Part shown: positions 1 through 6,519 of the stretch, in pieces
Layout of the letters: each line of letters starts with the position of its first letter
Numbering within the stretch: the stretch's first letter is position 1
NCBI GenBank assembly: GCA_964485695.1
Contig: CAZAKZ010000119.1
Coordinates: forward strand, 1 to 17,211
DNA from: CAZAKZ01 sp964485695
GTDB taxonomy: Bacteria; Planctomycetota; JAFGQW01
DNA length: 17,211 bases
Reading direction: 5' to 3'
The notes under the pieces: generated by a model
The model's database searches: none
Seen by the model: the letters and a program-made list of their open reading frames with translations, nothing else
Told to the model about the DNA's origin: nothing
Made by a program: the position numbers and the translations under genes

Positions 1-60
1 CGCCCCTGGAGGACTACGGGCCTGGACGGGTCCGGTTAAATGGATACCCCCGATAAATCC

Positions 61-89
61 TTTTGTTTCAGACAGGTATTTCATATAAT
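61..89 (+). promoter_or_regulatory. Putative sigma-70 promoter upstream of the polysaccharide block
   Basis: A perfect TATAAT lies at 84-89 in an otherwise GC-rich region. The best -35 is TTTTGT at 61-66 with a 17-base spacer; TTGTTT at 63-68 would give 15. Transcription would start near 96, leaving a leader of about 135 bases before the first gene. In that leader TTGAAGCG occurs twice (about 142 and 184), and nothing else is recognisable. The -10 is strong and the -35 poor, so this is a prediction from pattern only. Confidence 0.45.
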
Positions 90-231
90 CCGTCTCTGGG
101 TCCGGACTTCTCAAGGCGAGTGGGCTGTTGAATCCTGTCTTGAAGCGCTCCGGTCTGCACTTGCAAGATTCTGGTCGATTCATTGAAGCGATTTCGGGCA
201 CGTTGACCCTTGCGGTCACAACCGGTGGACC

Positions 232-1443
232 ATGAAAGTACTCATGATCGCCCCCGAGCCCTTTTTCGAGCCTCGGGGAACGCCGTTCAGCATACTGAAC
301 CGCCTGGCCTCCTTGACCCGGCAGAAGGTCCGCGTGGATCTCGTCACCTACCCCATCGGCCTGGATCCCGGACTCCAGGGCGTCACCATTCACCGGTCCT
401 GCAAGATCCCCGGCATCCACCGGGTTCCCATCGGTTTCAGTTTCCGAAAGCTGTTGCTGGACATCCTGCTCATCTGCAAGGCGTGTCGGCTTCTCCGGCA
501 GAACCGGTATGACCTGATCCACACCCACGAGGAAGCGGGACTCGTCGGCAACTGGGTTGCGGGTCGGTATGGGGTGCGGCATCTCTACGACATGCACTCC
601 AATCTGCTCGAGCAGATGCGCAAGAGTTTCTTGTTCCGCTGGGGGCCACTCCGGTGGCTCGGCGAGAAGCTCCAGAAGGGGGCCTTGATCAACGCCGACG
701 GCGTCATCACCATCTGCCCGGAACTCCAGACCTACGTGAAGGAGGTGGCTCCCCACGTGCCGTCGACGCTGATCGAAAACATCTTTGACGCCTTTGCGGA
801 GAAGGACACCCTGACCGACGCCGGGGAGCTGCGAACCCGACTCGGTATCGGGGAGAACCGGGTGCTTCTCTATACGGGCACCTTCGAGGCCTACCAGGGC
901 CTCGATCTCGCCATCCATGCCGCCCCCCTGGTGGCCCGGGAAGTGCCGGACGTCTGTTTCATCCTCGTGGGAGGAACCCCGTCCCAGGTGCGACAGGTAC
1001 GTTCCGCGGCGGAAGCGAGCGGAGCGGGATCTCACTTCATTTTCACGGGAACGGTCGATGCCGAGAAGATTCCGGCCTACATCGAGCTGGCAGAGGTGCT
1101 GTTGAGCCCCCGGCAACAGGGTACGAACACGCCGAGCAAGATCTACACCTACCTCCGAAGCGGCAAGCCCATCGTCGCCACCGACCTGGAGACGCATACC
1201 CAGGTGTTGACCCCGGAAGTCTCCGTCCTCACCGAGGTGAATCCCCGGGCCTTTGCCGCGGGGATTCTGAGCCTGCTGAAGGACAGAGATCGGTGCCGGG
1301 AGATGGGGGCCAGGGCCCGGATATTCGCGGCCGAGAAGTACGACGTCTCCCACTACCATGAGAGCCTGGGCAATCTTTACCGGACTGTGATTCGAGAGAC
1401 TGTGATTCGAGAGAACCACGGGAAAAACGAGCCGGCAGGTTGA
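232..1443 (+). CDS. Family 4 glycosyltransferase (GT-B fold)
   Basis: This 403-residue protein is a cytoplasmic, probably membrane-associated, glycosyltransferase that should transfer a sugar from a nucleotide donor onto a growing surface polysaccharide. The N-terminal half has the Gly-rich acceptor-side loop (EPRGTPFS, residues 11-18). The donor half begins near residue 205 with LLYTGTFEAYQGLD and continues through FILVGG and FIFTGTV. The donor-site segment QQGTNTPSKIYTYLRSGKPI (about 295-314) stands where classical GT4 enzymes have E-x7-E; this GTNTP-x-KIY form recurs in a GT4 subfamily from exopolysaccharide loci, so I read it as a subfamily trait and not decay. The ATG at 232 has a close, weak ribosome site (GGTGGA, 224-229). 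The stop is three bases before the amidotransferase start, so the two are co-transcribed. The C-terminus carries a duplicated TVIRE. Donor and acceptor are unknown. Confidence 0.88.
   Translation: MKVLMIAPEPFFEPRGTPFSILNRLASLTRQKVRVDLVTYPIGLDPGLQGVTIHRSCKIPGIHRVPIGFSFRKLLLDILLICKACRLLRQNRYDLIHTHEEAGLVGNWVAGRYGVRHLYDMHSNLLEQMRKSFLFRWGPLRWLGEKLQKGALINADGVITICPELQTYVKEVAPHVPSTLIENIFDAFAEKDTLTDAGELRTRLGIGENRVLLYTGTFEAYQGLDLAIHAAPLVAREVPDVCFILVGGTPSQVRQVRSAAEASGAGSHFIFTGTVDAEKIPAYIELAEVLLSPRQQGTNTPSKIYTYLRSGKPIVATDLETHTQVLTPEVSVLTEVNPRAFAAGILSLLKDRDRCREMGARARIFAAEKYDVSHYHESLGNLYRTVIRETVIRENHGKNEPAG
1384..1413 (+). repeat. Perfect 15-bp tandem duplication in the GT4 C-terminus
   Basis: The unit ACTGTGATTCGAGAG is present twice in direct succession (1384-1398 and 1399-1413). 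It is in frame and duplicates the peptide TVIRE about 10 residues before the stop. The identity of the two copies, including third positions, suggests a recent slippage event. Confidence 0.9.
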
Positions 1444-1446
1444 TCC

Positions 1447-3366
1447 GTGTGTGGAATTGCTGGCGTCTGGAACCGTGACCGACGAGAGGGCGTGGATCCG
1501 GCTCTTCTCGAACGCATGGCCCGAACACTTCACCACCGCGGCCCGGATGACAAGGGCGTGTGGAACCGCGCCGGGGGGGGGCTGGCCGCGGCGCGGCTCA
1601 GCATCGTGGACCTGGAGGGGGGGCATCAACCCCTCACCAACGAGGACGGAACCGCGGGCACCGTCCTGAACGGCGAGATCTACAATCACCTGAATCTCCG
1701 CCGGGACCTGGAAGCCCTCGGACATCGGTTTCGCACCCGCGTGGACACCGAGGTCCTGGTCCACGGCTACGAGGCCTGGGGCGCTCGGGGTCTGGCCGAA
1801 CGTCTCGAGGGCATGTTTGCCGCCGCCGTCTACGACGCCTCGAGCCACAGGTTGGTTCTGATCCGGGATCGTATCGGCATCAAGCCCCTCTACTTCCATC
1901 CGGGTGGGACACGTCTGGTATTCGGTTCCGAGGTGAAGGCGGTTCTTACGCACCCCGAGGTTCCGAGGCGCATCGATGCGGAGGGCGTCGACCTGTTTCT
2001 GACCTACGAGTTCACCCCCGCGCCGCGAACTCTGCTCAGGGATGTGCGCAAGCTGGAGCCGGGCACCCTTCTCGTGGTGGAGGAAAAGGGCGTGCGCATC
2101 GACCGCTACTGGCGTCTGCCCTCGCCTTCCGCCGAGCGCCCTCCGTCCCCTGAGGCGGCTGCCGAGCGGGTGGGGGCGTTGCTCCGGCAATCTGTCCAGG
2201 ACCGACTCATGGCCGACGTTCCCCTCGGCGCACTGCTGAGTGGGGGCATCGACAGCTCTTCCGTGGTCAGTCGCATGGCGGATCTGGACTTGGATCCCCT
2301 GAACACGTTTTCCGTCGGATTCCAGGAACCCACCTACGACGAGTCCGGCCACGCCGAGGCGGTGGCGGCCCATTTCGGCGCCCTGCACCACGCAGCCGGG
2401 CTGGTGCCCCGGGCTGTGGAACTGGTGGATCTCCTCATGCCCTTCATGGACGATCCCATCGGAGATTTCAGCATCTTCCCCACCTACCTGGTGAGCCGTC
2501 TGGCCCGGCAAAAGGTCAAGGTGGTGCTCAGCGGGGACGGGGGGGACGAGGTGTTCGGCGGCTACGACACCTATCTCGCCGAGAAAGCGGCCCGCTACAC
2601 GGCGTTCCTCCCGGGCGCCGTGAGACGGGCCGCCTTCCACCTCGGCAGGCGCATGAGCCCTCGGGAGGCGAAGAAGGGGCCATGGAACCTGATCCGGCGA
2701 TTCCTGGAGGGCCTGGGCCATCCCTCCGGACTGGGCCACATGAGGTGGATGGTGTTCCTGGGTGCGGTGGAGAAACTCGACGCCTACGGTGAATGGATGC
2801 GCGAGGAACTGGGCGATTTCGACGCCTTCTCCGTCGTGGAGGAAGCCCTGAAGGACATAAAGAAGGATTCTGAGAGGGACTCTGCCGTGCACGATGTCGT
2901 GGAGCGTAGCCTGCGGCTGGACATGGCGCTCTACCTGCCCGAGAACATCCTGCTCAAGGTGGACCGCATGTCCATGGCCACCTCCCTGGAGGCCCGGGTT
3001 CCCTTGCTCGACCACAGGCTGGTGGAGTACGTGGCTGGACTTCCGAGCCGGTACAAGATCCGGCGAGGGTGCCGGAAGTGGATTCTTCGCCAGGCCGTGG
3101 CCGACCAGGTCCCGGCAAGCGTCCTCGCGAAGAAGAAATCCGGATTCGGTATTCCGATGAAAACCTGGCTAAGAAGGGACCTCAGGGACATGGTGGAGGC
3201 GCTCGAGGGCGGTGCCCTGGTACAAGAGTACGGTCTGATCCGGGGCAGCTACGTCCGCAAGCTGGTCCAGGACCACGTCTCCGGGCGGGCCGACCACGCG
3301 CACCGGCTCTGGCCTCTGGTGATGCTGGAGTTCTGGGTTCGCAATGTTCTTGAAAATCAACGATAG
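1447..3366 (+). CDS. asnB: Glutamine-dependent asparagine synthetase-type amidotransferase (exopolysaccharide-associated)
   Basis: This 639-residue protein has two domains. The N-terminal class II glutaminase domain opens with the nucleophile Cys2 (MCGIAG) and has Arg50, the NGEIYN loop (75-80) and Asp100. The C-terminal ATP-pyrophosphatase synthetase domain has the P-loop SGGIDSS (265-271) and SGDGGDEVFGGY. The family releases ammonia from glutamine and uses it to amidate a carboxylate activated by AMP. The GTG start at 1447 is certain because Cys must follow it. The length, and the place between a GT4 and an acyltransferase, match the amidotransferase type found in exosortase A-associated polysaccharide loci. 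The substrate may therefore be a sugar acid or other polymer carboxylate rather than free aspartate; that is inference. It lies three bases after the GT4 stop. Confidence 0.92.
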   Translation: MCGIAGVWNRDRREGVDPALLERMARTLHHRGPDDKGVWNRAGGGLAAARLSIVDLEGGHQPLTNEDGTAGTVLNGEIYNHLNLRRDLEALGHRFRTRVDTEVLVHGYEAWGARGLAERLEGMFAAAVYDASSHRLVLIRDRIGIKPLYFHPGGTRLVFGSEVKAVLTHPEVPRRIDAEGVDLFLTYEFTPAPRTLLRDVRKLEPGTLLVVEEKGVRIDRYWRLPSPSAERPPSPEAAAERVGALLRQSVQDRLMADVPLGALLSGGIDSSSVVSRMADLDLDPLNTFSVGFQEPTYDESGHAEAVAAHFGALHHAAGLVPRAVELVDLLMPFMDDPIGDFSIFPTYLVSRLARQKVKVVLSGDGGDEVFGGYDTYLAEKAARYTAFLPGAVRRAAFHLGRRMSPREAKKGPWNLIRRFLEGLGHPSGLGHMRWMVFLGAVEKLDAYGEWMREELGDFDAFSVVEEALKDIKKDSERDSAVHDVVERSLRLDMALYLPENILLKVDRMSMATSLEARVPLLDHRLVEYVAGLPSRYKIRRGCRKWILRQAVADQVPASVLAKKKSGFGIPMKTWLRRDLRDMVEALEGGALVQEYGLIRGSYVRKLVQDHVSGRADHAHRLWPLVMLEFWVRNVLENQR

Positions 3367-3390
3367 TAACTCCTGGCCTTGCAAGAACAT
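3344..3390. repeat. 9-bp perfect inverted repeat across the asnB stop codon
   Basis: ATGTTCTTG (3344-3352) pairs with CAAGAACAT (3382-3390) across a 29-base loop that includes the asnB stop. On the + strand it is followed by GGGAAAAATAAG and not a T-run, so it does not look like an intrinsic terminator. It could be an mRNA 3' hairpin or processing site, or a protein-binding dyad, or chance. Confidence 0.5.
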
Positions 3391-3445
3391 GGGAAAAATA
3401 AGACACGGAGAATACTGCCGGGGCGTCTTCTACCGATGAACAGTC

Positions 3446-4255
3446 GTGAGAATGGACATGCATGAGGAAATGACCGACCCGACCGACCGCACGGAATTGC
3501 AGGCAGCCCTCCAGGACGATTCGGAGGGGGCGCTTGCCGTGTACAGAAAGATGGCCGTGGGCAAGCCGGGCATCTGGGCACTCATCAAGTATGAGCTCAT
3601 CATTCTGATGCTCGGCAGCCTTCCGGGCGCTCTGGGCTATGCTTGCCGCCGCCTCTTCTATCCGTGGCTCCTCGGTTCCTGCGGCAAGGGGGTCGTCATC
3701 GGCCGGAATGTGGTGCTCCGGCATCCCCACAAGATTCACATCGGAAACCGGGTGGTCATCGACGACGCATGCGTTCTGGATGCCAAGCGGACCGACGAGG
3801 CGCGTATCGTGCTGGGGGACGGAGTACTTCTGAGCCGAGGCACCATCATCTCCACCGGCGGGGGGGTGGAAATCGGACCCAACTGCAACCTCGGCGTGGA
3901 GACCCTGATCCATTCCGACCATTTCGTGAAGCTGGGTCGTGCGGTGCTGCTGGCGGCCCGGTGCTATCTCATGGGCGTGGCCGACTATCGATTCGACCGG
4001 ACCGATGTCCCGGTCATCGAACAGGGCAAGAGCTTGAAGACGCCTCTGGTTCTGGACGACCACGTTTGGCTGGGCGCCGGGGTTTTCGTCCGGGCCGGTG
4101 TCAAGGTGGGAAACAACGCCATCGTGGCCGTGAACAGCGTGGTCACCCGGGATATACCACCCTACGGCATCGTGGCGGGAACGCCGGCTCGACTCGTCAA
4201 GAGCCGCCAGAAAACCGATCGGGACAGAAACCAGAGGAATGTGTCATCCGGATAG
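3446..4255 (+). CDS. Hexapeptide-repeat (left-handed beta-helix) O-acyltransferase
   Basis: This 269-residue protein probably O-acetylates a sugar of the polysaccharide, using acetyl-CoA. Residues about 45-72 form a hydrophobic segment (LIKYELIILMLGSLPGALGY) that may tether it to the membrane. From about residue 77 the repeated [ILV]-G-x-x pattern of a left-handed beta-helix appears (VVIGRNVVL, IHIGNRVVI, IVLGDGVLL, VEIGPNCNL). The C-terminal coil LDDHVWLGAGVFVRAGVKVG followed by GIVAGTPARLV is the signature of the LacA/CatB/NodL group. Candidate catalytic histidines are in IHSDHF. The start is uncertain: GTG 3446 and ATG 3452, 3458 and 3470 are all in frame and none has a clear ribosome site (GAGGA before 3470 is too close). 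Its stop codon lies inside the first copy of a 14-bp tandem repeat. The acceptor cannot be read from the sequence. Confidence 0.87.
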   Translation: MRMDMHEEMTDPTDRTELQAALQDDSEGALAVYRKMAVGKPGIWALIKYELIILMLGSLPGALGYACRRLFYPWLLGSCGKGVVIGRNVVLRHPHKIHIGNRVVIDDACVLDAKRTDEARIVLGDGVLLSRGTIISTGGGVEIGPNCNLGVETLIHSDHFVKLGRAVLLAARCYLMGVADYRFDRTDVPVIEQGKSLKTPLVLDDHVWLGAGVFVRAGVKVGNNAIVAVNSVVTRDIPPYGIVAGTPARLVKSRQKTDRDRNQRNVSSG

Positions 4256-4279
4256 GCCGTGTTTCATAGGCCGTGTTTC
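4252..4279 (+). repeat. Perfect 14-bp tandem duplication at the acyltransferase stop
   Basis: ATAGGCCGTGTTTC occurs at 4252-4265 and again, directly adjacent, at 4266-4279. The acyltransferase TAG stop (4253-4255) is in the first copy, so the duplication does not alter the protein. It lies about 40 bases before the promoter-like island. Confidence 0.9.
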
Positions 4280-4317
4280 GCAGAGGGCTGCCGACCCGGC
4301 AGATCGCCGTGGCAAAC

Positions 4318-4344
4318 TTGACTTAGAACGTTATATAATATATG
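4318..4344 (+). promoter_or_regulatory. AT-rich internal promoter island before the GT2 pair
   Basis: TTGACT (4318-4323) closely matches a -35 and TATAAT (4334-4339) is a perfect -10, but they are only 10 bases apart. TATATG (4339-4344) gives a 15-base spacer with TTGACT. The AT-rich run stands out in GC-rich surroundings. The 107 bases from 4345 to the next start would be leader; TCCGGT (4393-4398) and ACCGGA (4415-4420) could form a weak hairpin there, and GAGG at 4438-4441 is the likely ribosome site, 10 bases before the ATG. Confidence 0.5.
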
Positions 4345-4451
4345 GTTTTACTCACCCAGCGTTTGATTGCCTGCGGGGGAGAGGGATTGATATCCGGTTC
4401 GTTTTCCTCTCGTGACCGGACAACATTCCAGAATCGTGAGGTCAACTCTCC

Positions 4452-5474
4452 ATGAATCCGGAAGACGGCCCGGAAGACCGCCCGGTCTCTGAAAGAGACG
4501 GAGCTCCCGAGTCCCACGTGAACTTTCAGGTGAGCCTCGTTGTCCCCCTCTACAACGAGGAGGAGAGCCTCCGTCCCCTCTGGCAGGCCATCGAGTCCGT
4601 AGTGCCCCGGATCCCCGGACCCACCGAGGTTCTCTTCGTCGATGACGGGAGCACGGATCGAACGCTGTCGATCCTGCGCGAACTCAAGGCGTCCGGTGCG
4701 CCCATCCGGATTCTGAAGCTGAAACGAAATTTCGGCCAGACCCCGGCCATGGCGGCCGGCCTGGACTACGCCAGGGGAAGCCTGGTGGTCACCCTCGACG
4801 GAGACCTCCAGAACGATCCGGCGGATATACCGCTGCTCCTCGCCGAAATCGACAAGGGGTGCGACCTGGTGTGCGGCTGGCGGAAGGACCGCCACGATTC
4901 ATTCCTCACTCGAGTGCTTCCCAGTCGCATCGCCAACTGGCTCATACGGCAGATCACCGGTGTGAATATCCACGACCACGGCTGCACCCTGAAGGCGTTT
5001 CGTTCCGAGGTGGTGCGCCATCTCAACCTCTACGCGGACCAGCATCGGTTCATCCCGGCCATTGCGGCCGGTCACGGGGCCCGGGTGGTGGAGATCCCCG
5101 TGAATCATCATCCGCGCCGGTACGGGACCTCCAAGTACGGCATCGGTAGAACCCTGCAGGTGATCTTCGATCTGGTCACCCTGCGCATGTGCACCCGGTT
5201 CGCCTCCCGTCCCGCCCACTGGTTCGGGATCATGAGCCTGCCGTTTCTATTCCTGGGAGCGCTGTTCGCCGCGGCCACCATGTTCAACTCCTTGAAGCTG
5301 ATCTCCCTCGTGGACATCGACTTCAATACCATGGCCCAGAGCGTCTTGCCCTCCACGTCGTTTCTGTTCTTCTATCTGGCGTTCCACCTCATCTCTCTTG
5401 GATTCATCAGCGAGCTGTTTCTCAAGGTATCGGATCACAAAATGACGGAGATCATCGATGTCGGCGGCATATGA
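4452..5474 (+). CDS. Family 2 polyprenol-phosphate glycosyltransferase (DPM1/ArnC/GtrB-like), catalytically complete
   Basis: This 340-residue enzyme should transfer a sugar from a nucleotide donor to polyprenyl phosphate on the inner face of the cytoplasmic membrane. The GT-A domain spans about residues 25-245 and has VPLYNEEESL (31-40), VDDGSTD (63-69), the metal-binding DGD at 116-118 within TLDGDLQNDP, and RYGTSKYG (223-230), which is typical of the DPM1-like group. Two membrane segments follow (about 257-280 and 301-325), as in GtrB/ArnC. The start at 4452 follows GAGG and a leader with its own likely promoter. The last 17 bases overlap the next gene, a degenerate paralogue. The product sugar-phosphate-lipid would suit the membrane glycosyltransferase at 6520. 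Confidence 0.9.
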   Translation: MNPEDGPEDRPVSERDGAPESHVNFQVSLVVPLYNEEESLRPLWQAIESVVPRIPGPTEVLFVDDGSTDRTLSILRELKASGAPIRILKLKRNFGQTPAMAAGLDYARGSLVVTLDGDLQNDPADIPLLLAEIDKGCDLVCGWRKDRHDSFLTRVLPSRIANWLIRQITGVNIHDHGCTLKAFRSEVVRHLNLYADQHRFIPAIAAGHGARVVEIPVNHHPRRYGTSKYGIGRTLQVIFDLVTLRMCTRFASRPAHWFGIMSLPFLFLGALFAAATMFNSLKLISLVDIDFNTMAQSVLPSTSFLFFYLAFHLISLGFISELFLKVSDHKMTEIIDVGGI

Positions 5475-6489
5475 TTCACCCGGACCCGGAGCATTCGTGC
5501 CCGAGTCCCTCCAGCAGGGGAGGGCGGGTCGAGATCCGTCTGCCGACGTCCCGGAAGGGGAGAGCCTGGATGTATCCGTGGTGATTCCGGTGAGCCGTGA
5601 CGTGGGAGACCTCCGGAGCCTCTTCGCGACCGTCACACTGGAACTGGACAAGCTGGGCAAGAGCCACGAGATCCTGTTCATCGCCGACGGGGTGGGGGGG
5701 GACCCCATCCAGACGCTCTTGGAACTGGAAGCGGAGAACGGCAATGTGGTGCTGATCCGGTTCCGCCAGACCTTCGGCGAGAGCGTGGCCCTCAGCGCCG
5801 GATTCGAGCGCGCGCGGGGGAAGGTGTTTCTCACCTTCGCCCCCTACCTCCAGGTCGTACCATCCTCCATCTCCAGGGTACTGGAGGCCCTCGAGGCCGG
5901 GAATGACTTCGTCAGCGCCTGGCGCTTTCCGCGCGTGGATCCCCTGCTGAACCGGATCCAGTCCAGTGCCTTCAATCTGGTGACACGCACCATCACGGGC
6001 GTTCCGATCCACGACCTGAACTGCGGCCTTCGCGGCATGAAGCGGGATGTGGCTCTGGCCCTCACCTTTCACGGCGACATGTTCAGGTTCCTGCCCATCC
6101 TGGCAAACAAGCAGGGTTTCAGGGTGGCGGAGGTGAAGGTCCACCACATGGCCGAAATGGGCAAGCGCGGGTTCTTCGGTTTCGGCGTCTCCATCCGCCG
6201 GTTCCTCGATATTCTCACGCTGTTCTTCCTGGTGAAGTTTACCCGCAAGCCTCTCCGGTTCTTCGGTCTCATCGGGGCGGCCCTCTTTCTCGCGGGCATG
6301 ATCATCAATCTCTATCTGGTACTGCTGAAGATACAGGGTGAGAGCCTGGCCGACCGTCCGCTCCTGCTCCTCGGAACGCTTCTCCTCGTCCTCGGCTTCC
6401 AGACGCTGAGCATCGGGCTTCTGGGTGAGATCATCATCTATCTCCACGCCCGGAAGATCCGCGATTACGTCATCGACGAGGATCTGTGA
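5458..6489 (+). CDS. Family 2 glycosyltransferase paralogue lacking the DXD motif
   Basis: This 343-residue protein shares the layout of the previous gene: a GT-A domain (about 38-250) and two C-terminal membrane segments (about 268-290 and 301-328). Family features remain, such as ITGVPIHDLNCGLRGMKRDV (179-198; compare ITGVNIHDHGCTLKAFRSEV upstream) and the FRFLP segment. Key nucleotide and metal residues are gone. The upstream LDGDLQ is FAPYLQ here (127-132), VDDGS is IADGV (75-79), and YNEEE is SRDVG. The reading frame is intact and codon use matches its neighbours, so this is not a fresh pseudogene. It starts within the upstream gene (17-base overlap), implying translational coupling and similar amounts of both proteins. 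I infer a non-catalytic or altered partner of the upstream enzyme; an unusual active GT2 is not excluded. Confidence 0.85.
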   Translation: MSAAYDSPGPGAFVPESLQQGRAGRDPSADVPEGESLDVSVVIPVSRDVGDLRSLFATVTLELDKLGKSHEILFIADGVGGDPIQTLLELEAENGNVVLIRFRQTFGESVALSAGFERARGKVFLTFAPYLQVVPSSISRVLEALEAGNDFVSAWRFPRVDPLLNRIQSSAFNLVTRTITGVPIHDLNCGLRGMKRDVALALTFHGDMFRFLPILANKQGFRVAEVKVHHMAEMGKRGFFGFGVSIRRFLDILTLFFLVKFTRKPLRFFGLIGAALFLAGMIINLYLVLLKIQGESLADRPLLLLGTLLLVLGFQTLSIGLLGEIIIYLHARKIRDYVIDEDL

Positions 6490-6519
6490 GCGGTCGGTGG
6501 AAAGACGGGACATGGATTA

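Noticed and set aside
1..56. Possible 3' end of an upstream gene (frame 1 ending at 39, or frame 3 ending at 56)
   Set aside because: Either frame gives fewer than 20 residues with no recognisable family, so neither the reading frame nor the gene can be supported.
196..213. Sigma-54-like GGGCACG ... TTGC before the first gene
   Set aside because: The GG and GC elements are 13 bases apart instead of the required 10, so it should not bind sigma-54 holoenzyme.
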